A stretch of DNA of 64,000 nucleotides from Bradyrhizobium erythrophlei (GCF_900129505.1 NZ_LT670818.1:4373001-4437000); one strand, 5' to 3'. Shown: positions 16,939 through 26,869, counted from the first letter of the stretch. Notes: generated by a model from the letters alone, not told the origin. Made by a program: numbers and translations.

Positions 16939-18651
16939 ATGAATAGATTTTCTATCGTATGCGCCGCATTGGTCGGCGCGGCAGGATTATTCACGGGACC
17001 TGGTTTCGCGCAGCAGGAAGTCAAACAGGACGCCAAGTCGGCGTCGGGCCAGGCCAAGGTTTCTCCAGTTACCCAGCAGCAGCTCAACTCAGCAGACAAG
17101 AACTCGACCAATTTTCTGCTGACCAACGGCAATTATGCCCAGACGCGTTTTTATCCCGCGAAGCAGATCGATCGCGACAACGTCAAGAACCTGCACGTCG
17201 CGTGGATCTTCCAGACCGATGTCAAGGAGTCGCTGGAGACCTCGCCGATCGTCGTCGACGGCGTGATGTTCGTGACGACATCGTTCAGCCACGTCTATGC
17301 GCTCGACGCCAAGACCGGCGAACAGCTCTGGCACTATAATCACAAGATGGGGCCGATCACGGTCTATTGCTGCGGTCCCAACAATCGTGGCGTCCAGGTG
17401 CTCGGCGACCTCGTCTATCTCGCCACGCTGGACTCCAAATTGATCGCCCTCAACGCCAAGACCGGCGAGGTCGTCTGGAAGACCGACATCGCCGATCCGG
17501 AACTGGGCTACAGCGAAACGATGGCGCCGACCGTCATCAAGGACAAGGTTCTGATCGGAACGAACGGCGGCGAATACGGCATCCGCGGCTTCGTGAGGGC
17601 CTATGATGCGAAGACCGGGAAGCTGCTGTGGAACTTCAACACCATTCCGGAGAATTCGGTCGGCGTCTGGGCGACCAAGGACGCGACCGGCCGGGACATG
17701 CATCGCGATATCCAGGCCGAAAAGGACCAACTGGCCAAAACCGGCGACCCCTACCAGAAGCTTGGCGGCGGCGTTTGGCAAAATCCCGCCGTCGATCTCG
17801 CCACCAACCGCATCTATTTCTTGGTCGGCAATCCCTCGCCCGATCTCGATGGTTCGATCCGCCCCGGCGACAATCTGTACACGAACTCGCTGGTTTCGCT
17901 CGATCTCGACACCGGCAAATATGTCTGTCACTTCCAGTACATCGCACACGACGTGTGGGACCTCGATGCGGTGAGCCCGGCGGTGCTGGTGGACGTGAAG
18001 GGCAAGGACGGCAAGACCATCCCGGGCGTGATCCATGCCGGCAAGACCGGCCATATCTACGTTCATGACCGGAAGGACTGCAGCCTGATCCGCTTCTCGG
18101 ATGCCATGGTGCCGCAGGAGAACATGTGGGTTCTGCCCACCAAGGAAGGTGCCCGCATGCTTCCCGGAGCGAACGGCGGCGTCGAGTGGTCGCCGATCGC
18201 GACCGATCCCGGACAGGAGCTGGCCTACGCCATCAACCTGCATCAGCCCATGAACTACTTTGTCGAGAACTCGCCGTATCCGAACGGCAAGTTGTGGCTG
18301 GGCGGCGCCTTCAAGGCGATCCCGGGCGAGACGCAGTCCGGCAACATCACCGCGGTCAACTATAACACCGGCAAGATCAAGTGGCAGGTGAAGACGCCGG
18401 AGCCGATGATCGGCGGTATTCTCGCCACCGCGGGCGGTCTTGTTTTCACCGGTGAAGGCAATGGCAAGTTCGCGGCCTACAATTCGTCCAGCGGCAAGGA
18501 GCTCTGGAGCTTCCGCGCCGGTGCCGGCGTCAACGCGCCGCCCTCCAGCTACATGGTCGGCGGCAAGCAATATATCGTGGTCGGTGCGGGCGGCAACACC
18601 CAGGTCGACTTCCGCCGCGGCAACAATATTATCGCATTCTCGCTGAACTGA
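16939..18651 (+). CDS. PQQ-dependent methanol/ethanol-family alcohol dehydrogenase, lanthanide type
   Basis: A 570-aa periplasmic quinoprotein with a signal peptide ending near GPGFA|QQEV and the eight-bladed propeller W-motifs. The adjacent-cysteine pair that stacks on PQQ is C144-C145 (TVYCCGPNN). The metal ligands are E212, N298 and the catalytic base D341. D343, two residues on (HDVWDLDA), is the extra Asp that marks lanthanide-dependent enzymes (XoxF, ExaF/PedH), where calcium enzymes have Ala or Ser. I chose the ATG at 16939 because GGGGCGGGA precedes it and the signal peptide starts there. A cytochrome c gene follows. Sequence features are closer to the ExaF/PedH-like side than to the true XoxF at 24989; the substrate is uncertain. 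Confidence 0.92.
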   Translation: MNRFSIVCAALVGAAGLFTGPGFAQQEVKQDAKSASGQAKVSPVTQQQLNSADKNSTNFLLTNGNYAQTRFYPAKQIDRDNVKNLHVAWIFQTDVKESLETSPIVVDGVMFVTTSFSHVYALDAKTGEQLWHYNHKMGPITVYCCGPNNRGVQVLGDLVYLATLDSKLIALNAKTGEVVWKTDIADPELGYSETMAPTVIKDKVLIGTNGGEYGIRGFVRAYDAKTGKLLWNFNTIPENSVGVWATKDATGRDMHRDIQAEKDQLAKTGDPYQKLGGGVWQNPAVDLATNRIYFLVGNPSPDLDGSIRPGDNLYTNSLVSLDLDTGKYVCHFQYIAHDVWDLDAVSPAVLVDVKGKDGKTIPGVIHAGKTGHIYVHDRKDCSLIRFSDAMVPQENMWVLPTKEGARMLPGANGGVEWSPIATDPGQELAYAINLHQPMNYFVENSPYPNGKLWLGGAFKAIPGETQSGNITAVNYNTGKIKWQVKTPEPMIGGILATAGGLVFTGEGNGKFAAYNSSSGKELWSFRAGAGVNAPPSSYMVGGKQYIVVGAGGNTQVDFRRGNNIIAFSLN

Positions 18652-18673
18652 GCGCGGCAACGATTATCGACGG

Positions 18674-18706
18674 GAAGCGGGACCGGTTGCGGCCCCGCTT
18701 CTTTTT
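18674..18706 (+). terminator. Intrinsic terminator after the alcohol dehydrogenase gene
   Basis: GAAGCGGG (18674-18681) pairs with CCCGCTTC (18694-18701), followed directly by five T. It lies 23 bp after the stop codon, so the cytochrome gene downstream probably depends on read-through or its own promoter. Confidence 0.75.
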
Positions 18707-18742
18707 GTCAGCTTCTGATTTTCACAGGATCGGGTCGGATTG

Positions 18743-19327
18743 GTGGGCGGTAAGTTGAAATTTTGCATGCCCGGCGTCATCGCGCTGGCGCTCTTGAGCG
18801 GCTGGAAGACGGCGTTGGGGGCGCAAAGTATCGAGCAAAAGACCCAGATTTGCGCCCGCTGCCATGGCGCGGACGGCAAGCCGGTCGACAAGACGATTCC
18901 CATCATTTGGGGACAACAGGCCGGCTATATCTATATCGAATTGCGCGATTTCAAGCGCGGCGACCGCAAGAGCGACATCATGCAACCGATCGCTTCGTCA
19001 CTGGAGCGGCAGGACATGCTCGATATCGCGGATTATTTCTCGAAAAAACCATGGCCCGATCTTGGCCAGCCGCGCGCGTCCAAGGAGATCTCCATCCGCG
19101 CCGTGAACGCCAATCAATCGATCGGGTGTACCGGCTGCCATCTCGATCATTTCCAGGGCTATGGCACGGTGCCGCGGTTGGCGGGCATGGGCAGGGATTA
19201 CCTGGCAAAACAAATGACCGACTTCCGCAGCCGTGCGCGCGGCAACAATCCCGGCATGTCCGACCTCATGCTTGCCACGCCTCCCGACGACCTTGCGGCG
19301 CTGGCGGAATATCTGGCGGGGTTGTGA
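18743..19327 (+). CDS. Dihaem cytochrome c (c4-like)
   Basis: About 194 aa with a signal peptide (hydrophobic GVIALALLSGW, cleavage near ALGA|QS) and two CxxCH haem motifs, CARCHG and CTGCHL, in two similar halves. That is the layout of cytochromes c4. Likely role: electron acceptor for the neighbouring quinoprotein or a carrier towards the terminal oxidase. The start is uncertain. GTG at 18743 gives a charged n-region, TTG at 18740 is equivalent, and ATG at 18767 would leave a bare hydrophobic start. Confidence 0.85.
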   Translation: MGGKLKFCMPGVIALALLSGWKTALGAQSIEQKTQICARCHGADGKPVDKTIPIIWGQQAGYIYIELRDFKRGDRKSDIMQPIASSLERQDMLDIADYFSKKPWPDLGQPRASKEISIRAVNANQSIGCTGCHLDHFQGYGTVPRLAGMGRDYLAKQMTDFRSRARGNNPGMSDLMLATPPDDLAALAEYLAGL

Positions 19328-19367
19328 GCGTGTAATCCAGTCGGGAGTCGCCGCCCTGGAAATCACA

Positions 19368-20288
19368 TTACGGCACCGTCAACCGCTCCCGCAGCGACGA
19401 CAGCACGGTAAGATCCGCGGCGCGCTTTCCGGCCTTGTCCTTGAGCGCGGGATCGGCGCCTCGTGCGAGCAGCAAGCCGGCGAGCTCGGCGTGGCCGCCT
19501 TCGGCCGCGATCATGAGCGCGGTGCGGCCGCGGTTATCCCGATCGTCGATGCGCGCGCCGGCGTCCAGGAGATACGAGACAATCGTCATGGCCTGCGCCT
19601 CCGGAACTCCCTCGTCCGGGCCGGACGCCCACATCAGCAAGGTGAGATCATTGGGATAGCGGGCGTTGACATCGATATTTCGCGCCATCAACCGCTTCAC
19701 GATGTCGAACCGTGCAGCTGCCACGGCATAGACGATCGGCGGCTTGCCGGTGTCGTCGGGCGCGCGCTCGTCAGCGCCGTGGGCGAGCAACGCGTCGAAA
19801 ATGATGTCGTTGCCGGCATAGGCGGCGGCGGCGATCGGGGTTATTCCGCTGCGTCCGGTGATTTTGACGTCGGCGCCGCGTTCGATGAGCCGTTGCGCGA
19901 TTAGGATATGGCTGCCTTCTGCGGCCATGTAGAGCGCGGTGGACCCGGCGAGATTGCGGGCATCGATCGGCGCGCCCCGCGCCAGCAGCAGGTCGACCAA
20001 ACTGAGATGGCCGGCCTTCGCGGCATGACTGAGAGGCCGGGCGCCAAGCCGGTCGCGCGCATCGACTGACGCGCCCTGGTCGAGCAGTTGCGTCGCCAAA
20101 TCGAGGCAGTTGGCGTCGACCGCCGAGAACAGCGTCAGCGACACTTCCACAGCCGTAATCTGCGGTTTGGCGATTTCGTAGCGGCGCGCCAGTCCCTGGC
20201 AACGCTCGGAGTCCGCGGCACCGGCTGTCGTTCCTGCGCTCGCGAGCGCAATCGCGATCGAGCACAGAAGAAAGAGGTGGCGATGCAC
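19368..20288 (-). CDS. Secreted ankyrin-repeat protein
   Basis: 306 aa beginning with a signal peptide (VHRHLFLLCSIAIALASAG..AGA). About six ankyrin repeats follow, recognisable by RDRLGARPLSHAAKAGHLSL, NLAGSTALYMAAEGSHI and DNRGRTALMIAAEGGHAEL. The start is a GTG at 20288, decided by GGGAGAG eight bases upstream and by the signal peptide; the frame extends to an ATG at 20447 without those features. It should act as a periplasmic protein-binding module. It lies convergent to the cytochrome gene, inside the quinoprotein region. The partner is unknown. Confidence 0.85.
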   Translation of the reverse strand: MHRHLFLLCSIAIALASAGTTAGAADSERCQGLARRYEIAKPQITAVEVSLTLFSAVDANCLDLATQLLDQGASVDARDRLGARPLSHAAKAGHLSLVDLLLARGAPIDARNLAGSTALYMAAEGSHILIAQRLIERGADVKITGRSGITPIAAAAYAGNDIIFDALLAHGADERAPDDTGKPPIVYAVAAARFDIVKRLMARNIDVNARYPNDLTLLMWASGPDEGVPEAQAMTIVSYLLDAGARIDDRDNRGRTALMIAAEGGHAELAGLLLARGADPALKDKAGKRAADLTVLSSLRERLTVP

Positions 20289-20452
20289 GGCGATCTCTCC
20301 CAAGGCCGGTTTGCCCGTTGGATTGCTCCTTGGGCGCGAGCGTGGCACGGCGGCAAGCCCATGCCAAGGAGGGGCCGCATTTCGAAAGCCAAGGGGATTT
20401 CGCACCGCATCATAGATGATCGGGCTGGCGCGTTTTCCGCCGTTCAACCTGG

Positions 20453-21994
20453 TTATCGGCAGGCATCATTGCCCGCCTCAGGGATGGCCAGAAAGGTGAT
20501 GGTGGCTGGCGCGAACGTGAGGGTATCGGAGGCGGCCGGAACGCCGGCGATGGTCGGAAGCTCATCGGCCGCGGAAAGCGCCAGCGGATGGCCATTTAGC
20601 CGGACATGCGCATCCAGCAGGTTCGCGGCGTCCAGCGTGTAGCGGACCGACGCCGTCGGGAGCCTGAGCGCCCGCGGCGCATTGCGGTCGGTATTGATGA
20701 CCAGAAGCGCCACGCCGCCTGGCGCGCCCCTTTGGCAATGGGCGTAGACGTGAAGTCCGGATTGTATCGGTACACCGGTGTCGAGCACCGTGGTTCCCAT
20801 CATTTGCCGCCACAACAGCGCGCCCCAGTAATTCGGCCTTGGCTGCAGCGCTCTTTCATCGAGCAGGCCGTAATCGCTTGCCGCCAGTGTATTGTGCATG
20901 ACGACCTGAACGCCGGCTCTTGCCAGCCGCCCGAGCTGATCGAGATAGCGGAACGTATCCAGGAAGGTCGCGGCCCACGGGTTTCCGCCGCACGCGGCGT
21001 CCGCGGTTTCCGTGAGCCAGATCGGCTTGCCCGGTTCGAATTTGTCTCGAAGCGCCCGATAGAAAGTCAGCGTCCGGTCCGTACCGGAGAGCCAGTTTTC
21101 GGAAAGGGCTGCCTCCGGCGTGCTCTTGCCGATGCACCGCTCCGACAGGGTTCCGTAGTAATGATAGGAAATTGCGTCCAGCCCGGGCTCGGAGGCGGCG
21201 ACCAGCTCAGCCGCCGCTCGGGAATCGCTGACCGTGCCGGCACCGAGGATCAACGTTTCGGGCGCCGCTTGTTTCATGAACGAGCGGAATGATGCAAAAT
21301 CCCTCTTATAGGCGGTCGCGTCGTAGCCTGCCGGTGCGCCGCCCATCTCGGCGAGATCAGGCTCGTTCATGAATTCAGCGGCTGCAATGTTGCCGCCGAT
21401 CGAACGCGTATAGGCGAGGAGGCCACTGGCCTGATCCGGCTTCCAGGCGCCGGCGGCGTCGCGGACGCCTGGGCTTACCGCGAAGGATGTCACGATCCGC
21501 GCGTCCACCGCTTGCGAGAACTCGACGACGCCGCGCCATTGGGGGCGGGTCAAAATGCCGTTGAAGCCCGCCGGAGGCGTCTGCGGTGCGATGTCCTGGT
21601 CTGCAAAATCGGTGCTGTTGGCCCAGGTGCCGCTAACGCGCATATAAGCCGGCGCCAGCGCCGCGGCGAGTTTTCGCAAGCGGGGATTGGCGAGATCGAT
21701 CGGCGGCCGGTATTGGTATAATTTCGGGTCCATGCCCGGCGGCGTGTCCGATCCGGATCGCGGCGGCGGCGTCGACTGATTGCCCGGTTTCGACCGATAG
21801 GGCTTCCAGAATCTTCCGCCGGTCACCTCGATCATTTCGATGTTGTAGGACTGGAAGCGCGGGTCGACCGTGCCGATGCGGGGCATGCTCGAGGGCGCGA
21901 TGTCAGGCGTTTCGGCGAGAGCACCGCAACAGCAGGGGATCGTCAGCCACGCGAGCGCCAGCAAGCCACGGAGTTTCGCGGTATGATTGCGCAC
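20453..21994 (-). CDS. Heparanase-like (GH79-type) glycoside hydrolase, secreted
   Basis: 513 aa with a signal peptide (hydrophobic LLALAWLTIPCCCGALA). The body resembles clan GH-A glycosidases of the heparanase/beta-glucuronidase type. FMNEPDLAEMG holds the Asn-Glu-Pro acid/base motif, and PIWLTETADAACGG the likely nucleophile Glu. A C-terminal beta-sandwich part (VALLVINTDRNAPRALRL) matches the GH79 layout. Substrate would be a uronic-acid-containing or related glycan. It has no obvious mechanistic link to the surrounding alcohol oxidation genes. The family call is by motif recognition only. Confidence 0.75.
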   Translation of the reverse strand: MRNHTAKLRGLLALAWLTIPCCCGALAETPDIAPSSMPRIGTVDPRFQSYNIEMIEVTGGRFWKPYRSKPGNQSTPPPRSGSDTPPGMDPKLYQYRPPIDLANPRLRKLAAALAPAYMRVSGTWANSTDFADQDIAPQTPPAGFNGILTRPQWRGVVEFSQAVDARIVTSFAVSPGVRDAAGAWKPDQASGLLAYTRSIGGNIAAAEFMNEPDLAEMGGAPAGYDATAYKRDFASFRSFMKQAAPETLILGAGTVSDSRAAAELVAASEPGLDAISYHYYGTLSERCIGKSTPEAALSENWLSGTDRTLTFYRALRDKFEPGKPIWLTETADAACGGNPWAATFLDTFRYLDQLGRLARAGVQVVMHNTLAASDYGLLDERALQPRPNYWGALLWRQMMGTTVLDTGVPIQSGLHVYAHCQRGAPGGVALLVINTDRNAPRALRLPTASVRYTLDAANLLDAHVRLNGHPLALSAADELPTIAGVPAASDTLTFAPATITFLAIPEAGNDACR

Positions 21995-22127
21995 GTGCAG
22001 TTCCTCCCATCCTTCGCGCCTCGCTTGGGCAGGATGACATCAGCGCAATCCCGGTCAATGTCCTGCCTTGCGATTGCGCCGGTCGATCCGGGCCGGATTT
22101 GATTTGCCATGTCCACGGGGATGTCGA

Positions 22128-22847
22128 ATGATCGCAGCGAAGGCCGCGACCGTGCGGCACCGCAAAACAAGAATGCGGTTCGAACCTGCAGGGAGGCCCA
22201 GCTTGACTCGCTCGGCGCGTGAGTTTGCCTGCTGCGTTGCGATGATTCTGGCGGTGTCCTCGACACGGCCCGCCTTCGCGCTCGACCCCCGCTATCCGGA
22301 TTGGCCTTGCCAGCAATTGAAGGTCCCGGAGATCTCGATCGCCAGTGTCTGGACGGGCCCTCCGATCGAGGCCACCGACAAGGAGAAGCCCCTCGATCCC
22401 AAGGAAGCGGAACTCGTGGCGCGTCTAGCGGCGCGCCGCACCGCCATCGAGGATGCGCGGAAACTGATCGCGGAGTTCGTGGTCGGGACCAACGAGGAGA
22501 AACAGGAAAAGGCAAAGCGGTTGTTCGCGGCGTTGTATGCGACGCTCAACGCGCAGCGCGAGGAGGTAATGAACGGGATCGAGCGCTTTTCACGCAAGCA
22601 GAAGGCCATGGCCGACGAAATCCGCGAGCAAGCCCGGAAGATTCGGGAAATGCAGGACGCGTCCAGCGCCGATCCGGCGAAGAGCAGCGAACTCGCCAGT
22701 CAACTCTCCTGGCAGACCCGCATTTTCGATGACCGGCGGAAATCGACTGCCTATGTCTGCGACGTGCCCGTGCTGATCGAGAAGCGGCTATTTGACCTGG
22801 CGAGTGCGATTCAGGGCGACTTGGGCGCCGACCAGCCGGCCAAATGA
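22128..22847 (+). CDS. Secreted coiled-coil hypothetical protein
   Basis: 239 aa. A long positively charged n-region is followed by a hydrophobic core (FACCVAMILAVSSTRPAFA) and probable cleavage before LDPRYPDWPCQQ. The mature part is rich in Glu, Lys, Arg and Gln with heptad-like spacing (about residues 90-210), suggesting a helical coiled coil. It has a Cys near each end (PDWPC and YVCDV) that could form a disulfide. I recall similar unnamed proteins beside xox genes but cannot verify that here. The start was chosen at ATG 22128 because GGGGATGTCG precedes it. It converges with the CxxxCW gene. Confidence 0.7.
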   Translation: MIAAKAATVRHRKTRMRFEPAGRPSLTRSAREFACCVAMILAVSSTRPAFALDPRYPDWPCQQLKVPEISIASVWTGPPIEATDKEKPLDPKEAELVARLAARRTAIEDARKLIAEFVVGTNEEKQEKAKRLFAALYATLNAQREEVMNGIERFSRKQKAMADEIREQARKIREMQDASSADPAKSSELASQLSWQTRIFDDRRKSTAYVCDVPVLIEKRLFDLASAIQGDLGADQPAK

Positions 22848-22884
22848 AGACTCGTCCTTCGTCTCCCGGCCAGCACGAGCCCAG

Positions 22885-23442
22885 CTATTGGTCCGGACGG
22901 GGTTCCGGCGTGGAATCCTGCAGCGGAAGCAAGGCGGCCTGCCAGCCGTCGGTCCCTTCGGGATACCAGGCGACATTGGAATAGCCGAGCGCGAGCGCGC
23001 GCTTGGCCGCGTTCCACGACATCCAGCAATCCGCCAGACAATACAGAACGAGCATTCTAGTGCGATCGCCATGGCTCGCCTTGTCCAGGCCTTTCGCGAA
23101 ATAGCCGGCCATGCTGGACGCGAGTTCGCCATAGCCGGTATCGGGCAGCCAGATGCTGCCGGGAATATTGGCGCGCGGCTTGTCGCGCCAAAGCGTTCCC
23201 GCCGGCAGGTCACGCGGTCGCGGCGGCCGCGGCAGCACATCGACAAAGCTGGCCGAATGGCCGCGCCAGATCGCTTCCGCTTCGTCCGTTCCGATCACCT
23301 TGGCGCCGTGCAGCGCCGCAGGAACCGGCGCGCGATAATTTTCGAGACGATAACCTTCCGGTTCAGGCACCTCGGCAGTCGCGGCTCCCGGGGCTGCGAC
23401 GAGGATCGTCACGAGCGCCAGGCGGAAGACGGGCGCCGTCAT
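22885..23442 (-). CDS. PQQ-dependent catabolism-associated CxxxCW protein
   Basis: 185 aa, exported (signal peptide ending GAATA|EVPEP), with a rhodanese-like fold. The CLADCW motif (YCLADCWMSWNAAKRA) is the mark of the protein family named for being found with PQQ-dependent alcohol dehydrogenases. Its role is not established; the Cys pair could handle thiols, metals or haem delivery in the periplasm. It overlaps the stop of xoxJ (ATGA), so it is the last gene of the xoxF-xoxG-xoxJ operon. Confidence 0.88.
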   Translation of the reverse strand: MTAPVFRLALVTILVAAPGAATAEVPEPEGYRLENYRAPVPAALHGAKVIGTDEAEAIWRGHSASFVDVLPRPPRPRDLPAGTLWRDKPRANIPGSIWLPDTGYGELASSMAGYFAKGLDKASHGDRTRMLVLYCLADCWMSWNAAKRALALGYSNVAWYPEGTDGWQAALLPLQDSTPEPRPDQ

Positions 23443-24362
23443 GGCCGCTTGGAAAGCGTATCGGCCGTGATCGGCATATTGGTCTCATCCAGTATCGGAA
23501 TGTTGTAGCTGATCAGCAGCTTGTTGATCTCTGCCTGATTTTCCATGATGAGCTTGTTGAGCGTGCGTTTCCACTCCTGGTCCGTCGGGCGCACCGCCAT
23601 GCCGATACGGAAGCTCATCGGCGGACCGGTCGTTTCCTTGGTGAGCGGTGTGACGACGAAGGGTGGGCTCGCCTTGCTGGCATAATAGCCGGCCATCGGC
23701 CCCCACAGGATGCCGCAGTCGATATCGCCTTTGGCGAGGTCGTCCATCATGGCTTCGGCGGAAGAATCCGCACGGGTATCGATGAACAGCGGATAGGACT
23801 TCGCGTTGGTCAACAGGCCATTCGCCGCCATGTTCGTGCTCGGTGGTGTTCTCGCGACAACGCCGATTCGTTTATCCCTGAGTTTTGGATCGCCGATTTT
23901 CGTGACATCCTCCAGGCCGCTCCCACGTTTGGTGACCAGCGCGTATGTCGTCCGGTAGTAGGGGACCGTCGCCTGCGCCTGGTCATCGCCTTGGGGAAAT
24001 CCCATGATGATGTCGCACCGGTACGATCCCAGCGTCATCCGCACGAAGCCGGTTGCCTGCGGGAAATAGGTGTAACTGAGCTTCTTGCCGAGCTTGGCGG
24101 CGAAGAGTTCGGCGAGCTTGTTTTCGAATCCCTCGCCTTTGTCATTGGAGAACGGCAGATTGCGCGGATCGCCGCAGGCGCGAAACACGTCGGGATCGAC
24201 AAGTTCGAGCGCGCCTTTATCGCTGGCCTGGGCGTAGGCCTCGACTGGCCGCATGGCGATAAGGCCGCACGCGACGATGCCGAGCAGGGTCGGCAGGACG
24301 ATCGCCCTCCTCGATATGCGAGGCATCGGCGTCGGCCGTGTTCCGGCACGTTTCGACATCAT
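23439..24362 (-). CDS. xoxJ: XoxJ, periplasmic binding-fold partner of XoxF
   Basis: 307 aa: a type II solute-binding fold of the MxaJ/XoxJ family ('quinoprotein dehydrogenase-associated putative ABC substrate-binding protein'). A signal peptide with Arg residues and a hydrophobic core is followed by LELVDPDVFRACGDPRNLPFSNDKGEGFENK, whose middle is diagnostic. XoxJ proteins are thought to help activate or assemble lanthanide methanol dehydrogenase rather than to serve an ABC importer. The start ATG overlaps the xoxG stop, showing translational coupling. Confidence 0.92.
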   Translation of the reverse strand: MMSKRAGTRPTPMPRISRRAIVLPTLLGIVACGLIAMRPVEAYAQASDKGALELVDPDVFRACGDPRNLPFSNDKGEGFENKLAELFAAKLGKKLSYTYFPQATGFVRMTLGSYRCDIIMGFPQGDDQAQATVPYYRTTYALVTKRGSGLEDVTKIGDPKLRDKRIGVVARTPPSTNMAANGLLTNAKSYPLFIDTRADSSAEAMMDDLAKGDIDCGILWGPMAGYYASKASPPFVVTPLTKETTGPPMSFRIGMAVRPTDQEWKRTLNKLIMENQAEINKLLISYNIPILDETNMPITADTLSKRP

Positions 24363-24901
24363 TTAACTCCCGTACAACTGGTTTCGGCCTGCTTGGCCGC
24401 CTCAGGCTTGTCTTCGTGCTTGGGTGGACGGCCGCCGGGAATGGCGCCGTTGGCCCGCGCGCGCAGGTACACGTAGATGTCGTCGAGGAAGCACATCACG
24501 TTCGAGTTTTCGGCGAATGACGGCATGACCTTGTCGTTGGCGGCATCGACGTTCTTGCGGCCGTTGGTCACGACATTGTTGAAGTCGACATAGCTGAGCG
24601 TCTTCAGCGACTCCGCCAGCGCCGGCGCGTAGCTCGATCCCTCGCCGTTCGGACCGTGGCAGACGTGGCAGTCCGAATGATAGCGGCGAAAGCCGGAATA
24701 GGTGTACCAGTCGACGGTTCCGTCCTCGCTGACCTTGTAGGTTGGATTGCCGTCCTTGTCGGCGTATTTGCCGCTGTCGGATGAAGCCACCGCCGGATCG
24801 CCCGATCCGTCGGCACAAGCGGCCGTGCCGGCAAAGGCGATCGCCAGGATGACGAACGCGAATTTCCAGGGATTGATCCTCACGCAGCTGTCCTTGTGCA
24901 T
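24359..24901 (-). CDS. xoxG: XoxG, cytochrome c electron acceptor of XoxF
   Basis: 180 aa, exported, with one CxxCH haem site (C78-H-V-C81-H82 in SDCHVCHGPNGEG) and candidate axial Met residues at 126 and 136. The sequence is of the cL/XoxG type. It should take electrons one at a time from reduced PQQ in XoxF. I placed the start at ATG 24901, which gives a short Lys-containing n-region; a GTG six codons later is possible. The gene lies 87 bp after xoxF and overlaps xoxJ. Confidence 0.92.
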   Translation of the reverse strand: MHKDSCVRINPWKFAFVILAIAFAGTAACADGSGDPAVASSDSGKYADKDGNPTYKVSEDGTVDWYTYSGFRRYHSDCHVCHGPNGEGSSYAPALAESLKTLSYVDFNNVVTNGRKNVDAANDKVMPSFAENSNVMCFLDDIYVYLRARANGAIPGGRPPKHEDKPEAAKQAETSCTGVK

Positions 24902-24988
24902 TTCCAAATTGGGGCCGGATAAAAAATCGGCGCGCAGCACAACCGCGGCGCGCCGATCCATGGTTATCTTGCCGTGACGTCGCACCAC

Positions 24989-26869
24989 CTATTGGTTGGG
25001 CAATGCAAATACCGTCAATGTCCCGCCCAGCGAGGTATAGGACGCCAGACCCGCATAGCCGCCGACGGCGCCAAGGCCCGCCGTATCGACGGTCTTGTCC
25101 TTGGTCGGCAACTTGCCCTGATCGACCGCGCCATGCCAGGCGGCGGCGTTTTCAGGCTGCAGCAGACCGGCCGCAAGACCGATACCGGCCCAGCCGCCGA
25201 CCCCGGACAGCACCGCGACGTATTGCTTGCCGCCGTGTTCGTAGGTCATGACGTTGCCGATGATCCCGGACGGGGTCTTGAACTTGTAGAGTTCCTTGCC
25301 CGTCTTGGCGTCGACCGCCTTCAGATAGCCTTCGAGCGTGCCGTAGAACACCACGCCGCCGGCCGTCGCCAACGCGCCGCCCCACGCGGAGAACTGCTCC
25401 TTGTTGGACCACACGATCTTGCCGGTCTTGCCGTCCCAGGCGATGAAGTTGCCCATGTTGGTCTCGCCCTTGGGCGGGTACATCGCCACGGCGGCGCCGA
25501 CATAAGCCTGGCCGGCCGTGTAGGAGACCTTGTAGGGCTCATAGTCCATGCAGACATGGTTGGTGGGGACGTAGAACAACTGCGTGTCCGGGCTATAGGC
25601 CGCGGGCTGTTCGTCCTTGGTGCCGAGCGCCGCCGGGCAGATGCCCTTGGAGTTGGTGTCCTCACCATTGTGCTGGGTCGAATAGGCGTCGACGACCAGC
25701 GGACGGCCGTAGGTCTTGGACGACTTGTCCATGTCGACCTTGGTGGCCCAGTTCACCACCGGATCGAACTTTTCCGCGACCAGCAATTCGCCGGTGGCCC
25801 GGTCCAGCGTGTAGCCGAAGCCGTTACGGTCGAAATGGGTGAGCAGTTTCCTCGGCGCGCCATTGATGGTCTGATCGGTGAGGATCATTTCGTTGACGCC
25901 GTCGAAGTCCCATTCGTCGTGCGGGGTCATCTGGTAGACCCATTTGACCGCGCCGGTATCGAGATCACGCGCCCAGATCGACATCGACCAGCGGTTATCG
26001 CCGGGGCGCTGCACCGGGTTCCAGGTCGAGGGATTGCCGGAACCGTAATAGACGAGGTTCAGCTGCGGATCATAGGAATACCAGCCCCAGGTGGCGCCGC
26101 CGCCGATCTTCCACTGGTCGCCCTGCCAGGTGGATGTCGAGGAATCCGGTCCGACGGGCTTGCCGAGCGACGTCGTCTTGACGGGGTCGATCAGCGTGTC
26201 GGAGTCCGGCCCTTCCGAAAAACCGCGCCAGACAAGCTTGCCGTCCGCGATGTTGTAAGCGCTGACCCAGCCGCGAACGCCGAATTCGCCGCCGGAAACG
26301 CCCACCAGGACCTTGTCCTTGTAGACGAACGGAGCGTCCGTGCCGGACTGACCCTTGCCGGCCTCGCCATCCATGACGGACCAGACTTTTGCGCCGGTCT
26401 TGGCGTCGAGTGCGATGAGCGTGGTGTCGGCCTGATGCAGGAAGATCTTGCCGTCGGCGTAGGCGACGCCGCGATTGACGGTGTCGCAGCACATGATCGG
26501 GATGACGTTGGGATCCTGCCTGGGTTCATACTTCCAGAGGATCTTGCCTTCGTTGTTCAGGTCGAGCGCATAGACCGTGTTCGGGAACGGCGTGTGCACA
26601 TACATCGTGTCGCCGACCACCAGCGGTCCGCCCTCGTGGCCGCGAAGCACGCCGGTCGAAAACGTCCAGGCGACCTGCAGCTTGCCGGCGTTGGATGCGT
26701 TGATCTGGTTGAGCTTGGAATAGCGGGTGTTGGCGTCATCGCCTTGCTGCATCACCCACTGCTTGGGATCTTTGGCCAACAGGTCCAGTGCCGCATCGGC
26801 GCGCGCAGCAAGATTCTGCGCGGCCAACAGGCCGAACACCGAGGTTGTCAGGATTAGATATTTCTTCAT
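24989..26869 (-). CDS. xoxF: XoxF, lanthanide-dependent PQQ methanol dehydrogenase
   Basis: 626 aa, signal peptide ending near LAARA|DAAL, then the quinoprotein propeller. The PQQ-stacking Cys pair is C127-C128 ([11 protein letters not shown]). Metal ligands are E195 (SGGEFG), N279 (GSGNPS) and the catalytic base D321. D323 in [12 protein letters not shown] is the additional carboxylate required for lanthanides. [17 protein letters not shown] is also characteristic of XoxF. The ATG at 26869 has GGGAGGAAGCG in front. It heads the xoxFGJ operon; tandem repeats in the long upstream region suggest specific control. Oxidises methanol to formaldehyde (or formate) in the periplasm. Confidence 0.96.
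   Translation of the reverse strand: MKKYLILTTSVFGLLAAQNLAARADAALDLLAKDPKQWVMQQGDDANTRYSKLNQINASNAGKLQVAWTFSTGVLRGHEGGPLVVGDTMYVHTPFPNTVYALDLNNEGKILWKYEPRQDPNVIPIMCCDTVNRGVAYADGKIFLHQADTTLIALDAKTGAKVWSVMDGEAGKGQSGTDAPFVYKDKVLVGVSGGEFGVRGWVSAYNIADGKLVWRGFSEGPDSDTLIDPVKTTSLGKPVGPDSSTSTWQGDQWKIGGGATWGWYSYDPQLNLVYYGSGNPSTWNPVQRPGDNRWSMSIWARDLDTGAVKWVYQMTPHDEWDFDGVNEMILTDQTINGAPRKLLTHFDRNGFGYTLDRATGELLVAEKFDPVVNWATKVDMDKSSKTYGRPLVVDAYSTQHNGEDTNSKGICPAALGTKDEQPAAYSPDTQLFYVPTNHVCMDYEPYKVSYTAGQAYVGAAVAMYPPKGETNMGNFIAWDGKTGKIVWSNKEQFSAWGGALATAGGVVFYGTLEGYLKAVDAKTGKELYKFKTPSGIIGNVMTYEHGGKQYVAVLSGVGGWAGIGLAAGLLQPENAAAWHGAVDQGKLPTKDKTVDTAGLGAVGGYAGLASYTSLGGTLTVFALPNQ

Noticed and set aside
16939..18651. 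Calling the first quinoprotein xoxF
   Set aside because: It has the lanthanide Asp but lacks the XoxF-specific segments seen in the protein at 24989, so only the broader family name is given.
24974..26857. 627-codon open frame antisense to xoxF
   Set aside because: Composition is shadow-like, there are no motifs, and the xoxF strand is unambiguous.
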